A DNA stretch of 64,000 nucleotides, taken from Triplophysa rosa (lineage: Eukaryota > Chordata > Actinopteri > Cypriniformes > Nemacheilidae). A program made the translations under genes and the position numbers. The stretch spans positions 5,776,096 through 5,840,095 of the forward strand of contig NC_079898.1 in NCBI RefSeq assembly GCF_024868665.1, written 5' to 3'. Shown piece after piece: positions 1 to 63,438 of this stretch. The notes beneath the pieces were generated by a model that did no database searches, was not told the origin of the DNA, and saw nothing but the letters and a program-made list of their open reading frames with translations. Numbering within the stretch: the first letter of the stretch is position 1; each line of letters starts with the position of its first letter.

Positions 1-37
1 AAGTAAAAGTAAACTGAATGAATGAAAGAAAGAAGCC

Positions 38-362
38 TTAAAGTTCACCCAAAAATAAAAATTCTGTCATCATTTACTCACCCTCTTGTCATTTCAAACC
101 TGTATGACTTTCTTTCTTCCGCAGAACAGAAAAGAAGATATTTGAAAGAATATTGATAACTGGTCCTTATTCACTTGCGTTGGTTTTTGTACTGTCCATA
201 CAATAGAAGTGAATGGGGGGCCAGTGTTGATCGGTTACCAACTTTCTTCAAAATATCTTCTTTTGTGTTCTGCGGAAGAAAGAAAGCCATAAAGGTTTGA
301 AATGACAAGAGGGTGAGTAAATGATGACAGAATTTTCATTTTAGGGTGAAATATCACTTTAA
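38..362. mobile_element. Angel-like palindromic MITE, copy 1
   Basis: Starts TTAAAGTTCACCC and ends GGGTGAAATATCACTTTAA. The two halves are near-complete inverted copies (for example ctgtcatcatttactcaccc against gggtgagtaaatgatgacag), so the whole 325 bp can fold into one hairpin. The family name is from memory. Confidence 0.75.
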
Positions 363-1320
363 ATGTAGTCGGCTGTTTTTTGCGTCATACATCGTAAAAT
401 AATGATGCTTCTATCACAGATGGAAATCTAGGCTACATTGTTGATTGGCAAACAGTAAACAGGACTGTATTCTACAAACCCATGACGTTTTTTTCTCTCT
501 TTATCCAATAGGCAGTAAACAATTAACTCTAAGATATCAAAAACCTTTTATTAAATATCTGACTACTCCTGCAAGATGCACAGGTTGTAAAATCCCCTGG
601 GTTTAAAAGATATTTTCCATAGCCTTAATAAATGTGAGTCTTAATACTCATCTTGAAATGTCAGCAATTCTGAGTGGTTGATGAGAATAATCCGACTTTG
701 ACACTAGGAGTTAAAGCTCTCTATCTCATTGTTTTCAGGAGGTTCTGCTAACCTTTACAGCAGATCTGCCGCTGCGGTCACCCTGGGAAGCTCAGTTTAT
801 AACACAGTTTCCCGCTTTTGACTGGCAAACAGTTATGTCTTTATTTCACTTTTTGTTGGTCAAGTGAGATTGACAGGTTGAATCAGATTTGACTGTAGCA
901 GGTACGTGAATGTAGCTGAATGACTACCCTTTTAACAACAGATCTTTTATTTGTTACCTAGGTATGATCAATTCATTCTTTTATCATGGAAGTATCTTAA
1001 CATTCCTGTGCAGTTGGCAACAAACAAACATGACAACATGTGTAAAATATACAAATGCTTTATAAGCATCTACTAAATATTTGCAATTAAATGTTTGCAA
1101 AATAAATAAAACAGCTATGTTTGAATCATCATCAATTAAAAGCTACTGTTTGGCATATACAGTATGTGACGTACTAGCAGGGATTAGGGGACGTGGTTCT
1201 GTCAGAACTATTTAATATGGTACAATAATTCTAAAGTTTGAAATATTATTATATTTCTATGAATTCATAGTTTAGCCCTTTCTTGCATTAATTTATGACC
1301 ACCTCAGGATGTCTTTGTTG
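363..1320. other. No recognised feature
   Basis: AT-rich intronic or 5'-flanking sequence. No coding match, tRNA or clear repeat boundary seen. Confidence 0.4.
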
Positions 1321-1328
1321 CTCTTAAG

Positions 1329-2719
1329 TAGTGTTGTTTTTGGCGGCCTGTTTAATTTTAGTTTTAGTCTAGTCTTTGTGTCAAGCTGTCATTTTAGTTT
1401 TTATTAGTTTTAGTCACGTTCATACTCTAGTCAAGTTTCAGTCGACTAAAAGTCTGAGCATTTTAGTCTTATTTTAGTCAGAATTATCCATGACTACTTT
1501 CGTCTAGTTTTAGTCGACGAAAACTGATGACATTTTATTCTAGTTTTAGTCAATGAAAATTGTATTTTAGTCTCTTTTTAGTAATGCAATTCTATGTAAC
1601 CCAGTCATAAGTACTATAGTACTATAAGTACTTAGTAGTATAGACGAAACCAAAATTTTATTTTAGCCAAACCCATTTCAAACAAGGTTATCTTATTATA
1701 TTATTGTTACCTTATAGACTCAAGAATACATCCATTCCAGACACGGAAGACGCTCTGATTTGAATTTACGGCCATCGGTAGGGGTGGGAATGTCTAGGCA
1801 CGTCACGATGCGATTCGATTACGATTCAGAGGGCTGCGGTGCGATGATAAAACAATTCTCGATGCATCTTTTTCCTATACAAATTTTCTTTTTCTTGCTG
1901 TGTGACTATTAAAATCAAAGTATTTGTCATAACCCAGACCGATTTTACTTCCAATATCCTTTATTATTAAAACAAATGGAAGTGATTTGGCAAGTCAACT
2001 GGAAGGTTACATTTGCCAGCATTGCAAAGAACCAACAGGAATAGAGTGACTGCCCTCAATGCCCTGTAGTAGCATACAGAATGCAGTAAATGAATGCAGA
2101 CTTTTTTGCACATAGCACTGGAGCTAGAGAGGTTTAAAGTTATTATAGTTCACTACAGTATTTTTGTCTGAGTGTTCAATTTAACTGGACTTTTATTTTG
2201 ACGGGTCTTTGGTTAGACTCTTGAGTTTTTGTGTTTGCCGATAGCTTCACTCAAACAGTAAAACGCTCATAAAATAAACTCTCAGAGCAACTCAGGAGAT
2301 GAATTTCATGTGTTCACATCCTCATACAGTGCAGACACAGACAAATCCTCGACCATCACTCGTGTTGTATGTTAAACTGTGCACATAATTCACTCAGACA
2401 CGCAGAACAGCCAGATGACATTTAAATAACAGGATTCCGCTCCGCATCTAGGTTAAAGCATCAGACGAAATAACGTTATAACATTTCGTCTCGTCTCGTT
2501 TTGGTCAACGAAAATGAAGAGACATTTTAGCATAGTTTTTATTTTGTAAACCACATTTAGTCTCGTTTTTATTCGTCAACAATATTGCATTATGCATTTA
2601 ATTATAGTCATCGTCACATGACCAGCATTTACGTTGCGTCTCGTCTCGTTTTCGTCACGTGATAAAGGTTCGTTGACGACCATATTTCATCATAATTTTC
2701 GTTGACGAAAGCAACACTA
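1329..2719. mobile_element. Non-autonomous hAT-type transposon with 8-bp target duplication
   Basis: Perfect direct repeat CTCTTAAG at 1321-1328 and 2720-2727 flanks inverted ends TAGTGTTGTTTTTG and CGAAAGCAACACTA. The interior is filled with variants of ttttagtctcgttttcgtcaacgaaaat. Length 1391 bp; no transposase frame. An 8-bp duplication is typical of hAT. A second degenerate repeat (cacgtcacgatgcgattcga, near 1800) seems inserted inside. Confidence 0.8.
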
Positions 2720-2727
2720 CTCTTAAG

Positions 2728-4259
2728 CAATGTAAGACAAGATTTGCTCTATTTTTTAGATATTTCAACCTGACCTAAACTTGCAGGCAAAGAATTCTTG
2801 TGTATTATTTACATAAGATACGTTTTGTGCCACGAGACACCTGAGGGGATGCCGAGCATCTGAACTGATGTGTACAGTAATATTTCACCGAATGTATTTA
2901 TTATACTACACAGGTATATTACAATTGTTTGCTGTTGTTGTATGTTTATTATATTGCTTGAATTGAAATACTTAATGCTGTATGTACTGTATAGCATGTA
3001 CTATTTAAAGCAACAGTGGATGTTATGTAAGTATAAAATGGTGGTTCTCTCTGCTGAATTTGAAATAACATCACCAAGTCTTTATCTCTGCACTTTTAAT
3101 TTTCTTTTAATCATTTTAATTCTACTGTATTACATGTGGGTTTGCATCCATTTGATGCATGTTAAGATCATTAGCAATTCGTTATATGACTAATGTAGTC
3201 GACGAGTGACTATTATGACTAATCTAGCCAGAGTCAAACTCATATCTAAGTTTATGACCAGTCATTTAATTCCATTATAAGATCTAACAGATCAGTATCT
3301 ATATGTTAAGCAATGCTGGCCGCCAGGATGTCCGTTTTTCATATACTAAATATTAGTATATTTATGTCAGTGCAACAAAATATTTCTTTAGTAAATCTAT
3401 TAAAAATGTGCTGGGCGTGAGATTTTTATATTTGCTCTTGCTGACACATCACATTACTTGCTTACTTGCATTAATATATTAAGATGAGGCCAATGCATGC
3501 ATCAAACACACCAACAAAATGCTGAAATGGACACAAGGTTCCATGTACATGTACGTATGTTTTATAAAATAATCAGTCTTCCCTCTGATTGGGTAAGGCT
3601 TCAGCCAGTCCATCAGATTTTATATCACAAGCACATTTTCATTATGATGCTGAGATCAGTGATCTGTATAACTGCTGAAATGTATATTTTATCAATATTG
3701 CAATAGTAATATTTTTAATAATATTTTAGAAGGCGGTTCTAAAGCTCTTACCATGATGCTGGAGAAAACAGAATTTTAGTGAAGCACTTCATAGTTTAAA
3801 TTAATTTAAAAAAGAGAAGATTATCCCTCACCACCATAAATACAAATACTGGAACTATCTGAAGGCTCCATGAATCACGTGACACGCAAAATTTTTGAAC
3901 TTCCGTTGTCGCGACTCTCAACGGCTCTGGTGCAAACTACCAACGTAGCTTTTAAGACAAACACATGTTTTTCAAATGCATACCTTTTATTAAACAGCAG
4001 TAAAGAGAAGGGTAAGGGAAATCTAATAAATGATGGTGTGTTTGCATAATAGTGACGCGGCACAGCTTTCGTTCATTTGAAAGAAATGTTTTGATGAGGT
4101 TAAAAAAATGAAAGGTTTAAATTAAAAGTTAAAAGCCTGTTTAATCTGTTGACAATTCGAAAGTTATTTCTTTCTTTAAAAAGTGACACATTCAGATTCC
4201 TCACATTTTGAATAACCATGCAATGACGTTTTCATAACGTAAGATATAAGATACTGTAT
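2728..4259. other. No recognised feature
   Basis: AT-rich sequence with small chance frames only. No exon of rps6ka2 or other protein recognised on either strand. Confidence 0.4.
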
Positions 4260-4261
4260 AC

Positions 4262-4590
4262 TAGGGATGTCAAACGATTCATCGTGATTAATCCCATCCA
4301 GAATAAATGTTTGTGTTTACATATTATATGTCTGTGTAATGTGTATATCAATTTCGTATTTATAAAACAAAAACATACACACATGTATATTTAGGAAATA
4401 TTTAAAATGTATTTATTTATTATTTACCAATAATTAAAATTATATATAAAGTTTATACATTTTTATATTTTTCTTAAATATGTGCATGTATGTGTTTATA
4501 AATAAAAAAATAATATGTACAGTACATAGACATATATTATGTAAACACAAACTTTTATTTTTGATGCGATTAATCGTTCGACAGACCTAA
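4262..4590. mobile_element. Inverted-repeat MITE, ctagggatgtcaaacgatt family
   Basis: Ends CTAGGGATGTCAAACGATTC and attaatcgttcgacagacct are inverted copies. The interior has further inverted AT-rich halves (gtttacatattatatgtctg against acatagacatatattatgta). About 330 bp. Confidence 0.65.
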
Positions 4591-5126
4591 TTTAAACAAT
4601 ACACTAAAGCTTCTTTTCTCATAACATAGTGTTTATTTTATTATACTGTATTAAGTATAATAAGTATAATATCTCTATATTTGAAAGTGAATTTGCACTA
4701 AGGAAGTGTTTATATACTTTCTTCATAATATCCTATACAAGTCATTATAATAAAAATGCGGAAGGGCATTTATGTGACTGTTTTGCTTATCTTGAATTTC
4801 TTGTGTGTTCAGGTCACCAGGGGCTGTTATGATTGCTAATGAACTTTATGTACTGATGTTGAACAATAATATACTAAGTGTTCTTATGATCACTTATGAG
4901 ATGGACACGTAGGATTATGTAAGACAGCAGCACATTTATTTCTTCTTGTGTGTGGCGTGACATAAACCGGTTTAGGAGGAGGTGAGCTGTGTCAGCCCCA
5001 GCGCTGTGTGCATCATTCCGCTGTGCTCAGCATTTGAGATCACAGGCACATTTCCGCAGCATGGCAACAAGTGCAGTCCAGACCATCCCCTCTGCAGGCT
5101 TCCACCCTCAGTGTCTGGCAGAGGCT

Positions 5127-5166
<40 letters not shown>

Positions 5167-5735
5167 GAGTACTTGGATATGTCATAAATCGGAAGAAACA
5201 AATCAAACACACATTACACCCTGAATGTATACAAAAACCCATTGCTAAGCTCCACCCCTAGGTTACCGGAATTTGCTAATTATTACACATTTCGTTTTTT
5301 GTATTTTTCAGTTGCTTGGTGAGAAAGTCCCTATATCTAGTGAAGAAAATGTAGTGTGGTCAGTGCTGGTTTATTTGGGGGACTCTAGTTTGGGACATTG
5401 TTTGTATTTGTCCATTAATGCTAAATTTACAATACTTAGTATTAAATGCTAAACTTAAATTCAACAAATGAAATTTCCTAAATCACAAATAATAAGCTCT
5501 CCCTATTCTTCATAAACATTTACTCAGTAGCTTTTAATCGAAGTCACTGAGTGCAGCTGTGACACGTCAGAGGAGAACTGGCCCTCCCGGCTGAGACGTG
5601 GTGTTTTTTTTCTCCATTTATTTACCATTGGCGTTTGGGTTCCTCGCCACGGGGCAGTGTTGGCTTGCTCACTGGGAGACTGCTTTTATTAGATATTATT
5701 TATTAGAATGATCTTGCTTGCTCTAGAAACACCAT
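4591..5735. other. No gene recognised; contains a GA microsatellite
   Basis: Apart from the GA repeat at 5127-5169 nothing coding is recognised. A small frame at 4989-5261 runs through the GA repeat and is not convincing. Confidence 0.4.
5127..5169. repeat. (GA)n microsatellite
   Basis: About 21 GA units with one GC interruption. Confidence 0.95.
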
Positions 5736-5784
5736 GTGCTGTGTTTATACCTTTTCTGTGTTTTTCTGTTTTTCTTATTTTCTC

Positions 5785-5852
5785 CTGTAAAGCTGCTTTG
5801 GAACAATGCACATTGTGAAAAGCGCTATATAAATAAAATTGAATTGAATTAT
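5785..5852 (+). repeat. Retroposon 3' tail ending in TTGAATTGAATT
   Basis: tgtaaagctgctttggaaca followed by gaaaagcgctatataaataa and a short TTGAA repeat: a very common fish retroposon 3' end. A reverse-strand copy is at about 23950-24060. Confidence 0.6.
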
Positions 5853-6186
5853 TTTCTAACTACAGGTGCAGAAAATGCTGCTCCATTTATGTATGAAATG
5901 CGCATAGCGTTTGGAGGCTATTCATGATTATGAGTTTGAACTCCGCCCCTCTTGAAATTCACTCCCTGGACCCTGTATCCCCCCACGTTCTCCTCTTTTC
6001 CAACCCTGAGTGTAGTACACACAATTATAATCATACAGTTAAACCCTTCTGCTGGATCTGTTTACTACTGTTACTCACAATCCCAGCTGGCATCATATCT
6101 CAGAATATGCTTAAAAACAGCTTTATGGCAAAAGCATTTGTTTATTTTCCTCTGAGTGATGCATGTGCCATCTGTTGTCTTTGCAG

Positions 6187-41665
<35,479 letters not shown>

Positions 41666-41850
41666 CACCGAGTCCAGACACAGGAGCGGCTGTACCTTTC
41701 AGACATTTGAGTCAAAGTGTCCAGGACACCAGAGAACCAGCAGAGCATCTGGAGTGTCAGACCGATCGGCAAAGGATCTGCAGTGTCTGGGCTGATGTCA
41801 GGAGATCCAGGTGCACAGCTGTCATGGCTTGTGGCTGTTTCTTGTATTCT

Positions 41851-41856
41851 AATAAA
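41851..41856 (+). terminator. Candidate polyadenylation signal of rps6ka2
   Basis: AATAAA followed by a T-rich stretch, 186 nt after the rps6ka2 stop codon. It would give a short 3' UTR ending just before the inverted-repeat element that starts at 41892. Later AATAAA matches exist, for example near 42480. Confidence 0.55.
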
Positions 41857-41891
41857 GTGGTTTTCATTATTAACAGTGGATCAGAGGTAAT

Positions 41892-42879
41892 TGACCCTTC
41901 GCAAGCAGTTTGATTGACAGGCGATCTGACCAATCATAACGCTGATATTATGTGCCCCCCCCAGTGACTGACCGCCATTTTGTCCGACAAACAAACCAGT
42001 CCGACAAACCTGCCTTAGTAGAGCTTTGGTGATTAATAGGAAAAAATGCTTTTTAATTATTGTAATAGTAAACAGGGAGATATATAGGCTAAACAGCTTT
42101 AATGGACGTTCACACTATAACGATAAACGATGACTAATTTATAACTTTTAAAAATCATTCTAAATGAAGGAGTATAGCCGAGTTCACATCACAACTATAC
42201 GAAGTACGAGACACAATATTGTTGGAATCATTAATTTACGAATTACAGACGGAAGCTTTCGGGAAGTGGTGTTTTAAGGGGAATATAATACTCATTGATA
42301 TATTACTTTCATATTACTTGTATGAGCAAGCTGGCAAGATATGCTTTACGTGCCTGTGATGTGATGAGCACACCTTCAGCCTTCAGAGAGCCGCATTTGC
42401 AGTGACATTTTAAAGGAAAGACGTTTTCAGCAATGAAGTCATAAAGCAACAGCTGTACTGTGTTTGTTGTATTTAACACAAATAAAGATTAAGACACTGA
42501 TGGACTGTTATTCTTTTCTGTACTGAACTAATAACCCATTGACATCCATTAAAAAAACTAGCATCCGGTCTCCTTTCCTGCGTTCCGCTGAAGCCAGGGC
42601 GTTAGCATTAGCTGTTACGCTTTTTTGCCTAATGGTTGCAGGCTTTCCTTTTTAAAAGGGCTTTGGTATAATTATTGTTACAGTTATCTCAAATCCTGAA
42701 TGTATCCCTCGAATGCATATTGCAGACCTTTCTGTCTGAAATCAGCGTATCATTTTTCCTGAAATTCTATTTCCCCAGGGAGTGCACACATTTACACTAG
42801 GAGAGCATGGCATACTGTATACCGAAAGCTTGTCTGACAGCAACAGGAACGAAGGGGGGCGGGGTTTTGCGAAGGGTCA
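41892..42879. mobile_element. About 1-kb element with 13-bp perfect inverted ends
   Basis: TGACCCTTCGCAA at the left is the exact complement of TTGCGAAGGGTCA at the right. It contains the repeat at 42533-42667, whose inverted copy lies at 17016-17145. No transposase frame or target duplication was found. It starts 35 bp after the candidate rps6ka2 poly(A) signal. Confidence 0.6.
42533..42667 (-). repeat. Inverted copy of the repeat at 17016-17145
   Basis: aaactagcatccggtctcct, cctaatggttgcaggctttc and tttttaaaag occur as the reverse complement at 17016-17145. Confidence 0.75.
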
Positions 42880-44344
42880 GTTTGAGCCATGTAGACGTTG
42901 GGGTTGCACTGACTGGATTACTAGTCGATTAGTTGATAATTCAATAAATATACAAGATGTACTTTGACTATTCGACTTGTAAAAAGGAATACTTGTGAAA
43001 ACCTTAAACGTCAGCAGCTCAAATCTTTTTTAGATGTTCATGGTGACAGCTCTGCGCCTTTATGCCGGCATCATTAGCATTTTTTGAACATGCATGCCAT
43101 TTTTCTCTGTGCTAATAAAAGCACAAATAACATCTAGAGCCTTTCTATTGCTTTTTCTTTATTGGTACTGTTTGATTTTTCTTTGGCCATGTAATGGGTA
43201 CAGGTGATTATTTGAGGAATATTTTTTTGTTTTTTACAAAAACAGGTGTTTCAGGTGTAAAGTTAGTTTTTTATTTCCTGTATTTGGACTGAACTGCTTG
43301 ATTTATTAATTTATTTTTTATTTCTTTGTTGATATGCCTGTTTATCTGCGTTTCTATTTATTCATATACAGTACGTATTTGTTTATATTAAATATATCTG
43401 TTATGTTTATTTAACTAATTGTTGTTTTGAAGTGACCTTTATCCATAAATACAAAAGCTAAAGAAGTGCCACACCTTTGCACTAGACTTGATAAATAAGA
43501 TGAAGACTTATAAAAACAAATATGTGCATGTATTTTTACTTTCCTGGACATAGAAATAATTTGTACAGTACATAGAATTTAAAAGTTTAGCGAGCATACA
43601 CATTGGCTGTTTGTGTATAGTCCCTAGATCTGGAAAACACAACTTAATTTAGGAAACTTGAATAATTCTCCTCACATAATAGGCAACTGACCATGAAACA
43701 TAATAATGGATATTTAGATTAATTATATTTGCATGCCATAGACATTTATAGCAGTCTCTAAAAAAGAGTTTCATGAATGCAGGACAAATGAAAAGAATCT
43801 TTATTTTGATAAAGTGGCGCTCAGAAACAGTCCGTTATTTTTGTATGAATATGAATATGAAACCCTGATGACTTTCAGCCAACCAATGTGTTGCTGGTGT
43901 GGCTTTTTTGTGGAAATGAATTGAGTTTTTGCTGCTGATTTTTACAGAAATCATACATGTTTTAGAGGAACATGTTTATGTCATAACAATTCATCATGTG
44001 TAAAGTTTTGGCAGTCATACCCAACTGCAGTGTTAATGGGATCAATCCTTCGTTTTTGCTATATGTTGGCTTGCATACCAAATGTTTGTAAATAAACAGT
44101 ACTGGTTAAAAAACGATTTTCATTTGATGTGATTAAATGTGATTAAATCAATATTTTGGGGTAGTTTGAGGGGTTTATTCCACTTACATACATTGTTTTG
44201 TAATTTAGATATTATTAATAAAATGTATTATTAATAAAATTATTATTATTTTTGTTGTCATTTATAAAATACATTAAGTTATGAGTGCAGTTAAACTAAT
44301 GTACTACTAGAATAAGAACAATGACGTGTCAAGTCTCGTGCAAA
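42880..44344. other. Intergenic region between rps6ka2 and sft2d1
   Basis: AT-rich. A degenerate repeat (gcactgactggattactagt) is visible at about 42905-43010. No mpc1 exon or other gene recognised. Confidence 0.45.
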
Positions 44345-44493
44345 TCACGTGACTTACGGAACTGGCACTTTAAAAACGGCGCCAGCGTTTTGATTTGCGC
44401 ATGCGCCTCGTGCCTGCATTACACTGGTATGAAGATAAGTTCCGCCTTCTGAGTCAGGATTGGTTAGCAATTCTCTATGCTGTCTTCTATTGG
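44345..44493 (+). promoter_or_regulatory. Proximal promoter of sft2d1: E-box, NRF1 site, two inverted CCAAT boxes
   Basis: Within 324 bp of the sft2d1 ATG I see the palindromic E-box TCACGTGA at 44345-44352, a full NRF1 palindrome TGCGCATGCGC at 44396-44406, and ATTGG (inverted CCAAT) at 44459-44463 and 44489-44493, 30 bp apart. No TATA box is obvious. Together this looks like a TATA-less housekeeping promoter. The transcription start is not visible from sequence alone. Confidence 0.6.
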
Positions 44494-44668
44494 GCAGTTG
44501 AAAAGTCGTTTATACAGTCGGTCCAACCGTAGCAGTCAGAGATAAGCTTCAGGGCGTGGCTTGTCGAAATACGGGCGTCAATATAACGCGTTAAGTTGTC
44601 AAGCTTCAACTTCGAGGAAGTGTCCGAGAATTTCTGACTTTAATCAACTTTTTACTTGACGTGCGACA

Positions 44669-60782
<16,114 letters not shown>

Positions 60783-60930
60783 ACTATCCAGTATTCCAGT
60801 GTATGTCCTGCTTCGAAAGAGTAAATATGTAAAATACTTCATAATTAGCATTATTTTCATCTCAGAATCTGCCGCACCGTTCTTGGTGACCTTAAAACAT
60901 TTCCTTTTTTTTCTTAACATAATCATTTTA

Positions 60931-60936
60931 AATAAA
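60931..60936 (+). terminator. Candidate polyadenylation signal of sft2d1
   Basis: AATAAA 148 nt after the sft2d1 stop, followed by a GT-containing stretch. It is the first such hexamer after the stop. Other AATAAA matches lie further downstream. Confidence 0.5.
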
Positions 60937-61037
60937 TGTGTGAATAGTCAGAGTGCATATTTAAAATGTGATATTTCATTTGGAATACGCCTTAAAATTG
61001 TTTTACTTCCTGAGGCTTTTGTATTATTTTTATTTTG

Positions 61038-61049
61038 TTTGTGTGTGTG

Positions 61050-61106
<57 letters not shown>

Positions 61107-61123
61107 GCGTTTGTGCGTGCGTG
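61038..61123. repeat. (GT)n(GCGT)n compound microsatellite
   Basis: About 12 GT units followed by about 14 GTGC units, with interruptions at the end. Located 255 bp after the sft2d1 stop. Confidence 0.95.
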
Positions 61124-61139
61124 GAGGCTTTCTTTTATG

Positions 61140-61296
61140 ATTTACCTCATCTCAAGCCTGTATGATTCTCTTTTTCTGTTGAACTCAAAAGGATAACATT
61201 TAAATAATTTTTGTTTTCTGTACAATGAATGTTATATGGGTTTGGAAAAACAAAGGCAAATAAAGTTTAACATTTTGGGTGAACTTTTCTTTTAAA
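61140..61296. repeat. Decayed Angel-like fragment
   Basis: cctcatctcaagcctgtatg, attctctttttctgttgaac and tttgggtgaacttttctttt keep the order of an Angel-like element. Confidence 0.4.
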
Positions 61297-63260
61297 TAAT
61301 TCTTAATAGATGACATACTGCCATGTAAACTAAATGGAAAAAAGTGTTAATATTAAGTGTGAGGTTTATGAATGAAATCATTTATTATTGATGACTTTGT
61401 ACAGAAAAAAAATTTTATACCAAAAAAAATGTCATATGAAGAAATGTCACACACCAAATAAATGCAGTACTCATTCTCAGTGTTGTGTGAATTTATTTGC
61501 CTGCTTCAAATGGTGTTAATGTGTCATGCTCATCTGGCTGATACGTTCTGAATAATGATGTGTTGGTTGTCTTAGCCCAGGGCAACAGTGACAGCTGTCT
61601 CTCGCCACGCTGAATCTCCGGTGATGACATGATGCTATTCCATGTATCTGACTCTGGCTTTCGCTTGTATGCCTAATTTAAGAAACAATGCATTCTTTTT
61701 ATAAACCCTTATGATCATCTCCCACATGAACAGGTACAGGTTTGTTCTTCACCTCCGAGCATCACGTGATTTTAACGTGACCTAATAACCTAGTGCGGCT
61801 GTACTTCCATAGATGCGGTTTCCATGACAACTGTGGGAGTGCTCTGTTTTCTTGATTATCCCTCCTCCACCGCACACTCCTGTTGTGCACAACGCTGATC
61901 ACATGACCGTAATTACCCTGATGTGATAGTGGCCCCTGAGAGGATATAATGCTTTCCATTTTGAAATAGATTTGACACTTTACTTGGAAAATACAACATA
62001 ACATGCTTGAGTCGGTAGCTGTGCTTGATGGTGATTAATAGTGACTGGATCAATGATGTTCTCTGTAAATAACATTCGGTTCTAATAGTGATTGTTTTGA
62101 AAATGAAATATTATAAGAAATTTTACAGGAGTCGCTCATTATGAATATCCTGTCACTATTAACATAGTATTTTGTGTTTTGTTACAGCTTGTGCAAGAAC
62201 CAGTGGTACATCCATGACATCATTTCTGGTGTGACATGTAAACGCATTTATTTTAGCCTCAGTAAAGAGAAAGATTATCTATGAATTATTTAATGTCTGC
62301 CTTTTTATCACAAAGACATCATGTGGCTTTGGAAGATGAATATTGTGCATGGGCTGTATAGGTTTTTTTATTTATGAAAAAGAAATTCATCTTAAAATTC
62401 TCATTGTGCACCACAGAAGAAAAAAATATTTGGGTTTGAAACAACATGAGGGTAAATAATGATTCTGTAATTTATTCTTTTTCTACATTTGTAATGTTTT
62501 ATAATGTTTCACATGCTTTAAAAAACAATTTTCATGGTAAGACTAGTCAAACATAAGTGAAGACAGACAGATAAACAGGAGTTTTATATTGATTTGAAAC
62601 AATGTCTATAATTAAATTCAATCGACAATCTATTGTTTGTGAAAATAAGCGTCTGTGTGTGTTGTAGAATAAGCCTATTGATTATCTTTCTTCATCACAC
62701 TGAGCCGGAAACACTTGACTGTGGCTGGGTGCCGCAGCAGCTGTCACTGTGAAATTACAAACAGTTGGAAAGAAGGATGACAAATCAATAACAATGAGTG
62801 CGGCTTTCTTTAACTTTGTCTGTGCTTTGCCAAGGTCACCAAGGAGAAAATATTGACCATCAGCCAAATAGGTAATGAATTATGAAGCTCAATAGCTGCA
62901 TTCCAGTACACTGTTGTTTCAAGAGAAGAAGGGCTTACATCTTTTTTAAATGCTGCAAACAAATCAATTAAATTATTTAGATCATTGAGACATTTGAAAG
63001 TATATCATATCAAGCCAAATGCTATTTTAAACACAAAAAGTATTTGTAAGGTTTTACATTATAAACAATAGATGTTGTTTTTAAAAACTAATTCAAAACG
63101 TGAAAAAACTAAACTACTACAAAAGTGGCAAATTTAAATTAAGATTTGTGTTTGAATAATGATATATTTGATTGTCTAATGCAATGTTGTACGTTTTAAG
63201 TGTGGTTGTGCAGTGTGCTCTCAGCTGACTGGGAATGTGTGAGCACTGAGCATGGCTTTG
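61297..63260. other. Intergenic region between sft2d1 and prr18
   Basis: A weak Angel-like fragment at about 62391-62480 (caccacagaagaaaaaaata, acaacatgagggtaaataat). No gene or RNA recognised. Confidence 0.4.
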
Positions 63261-63283
63261 TTGTTTTTACCTTTACGATGTAG

Positions 63284-63333
63284 CCACGCCCCTTGCGTCT
63301 AAAACTATATCACGCTTGCGATCGCCCCGCCCC
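63284..63333 (+). promoter_or_regulatory. GC-box pair upstream of prr18
   Basis: CCACGCCCC at 63284-63292 and CGCCCCGCCCC at 63323-63333 are KLF/SP-type motifs 106 to 155 bp upstream of the prr18 ATG, in the start of a local CpG-rich stretch that continues into the coding exon. Promoter function is inferred. Confidence 0.5.
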
Positions 63334-63438
63334 TTATCAGTCTAGCCGTGAGATGCGGAGCGCGATGGATTACTGCGTCTGATACCCAGAGACCTGCCGT
63401 CGAATGAACGTTATTCAACGTTTGAATAACCTTCAAAA

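Noticed and set aside
4989..5261. 90-codon frame as a possible alternative first exon of rps6ka2
   Set aside because: It runs through the GA microsatellite and shows none of the known RSK N-terminal sequences.
60799..61165. Cys/Val/Arg-rich frames
   Set aside because: Translation of the GT/GCGT microsatellite.
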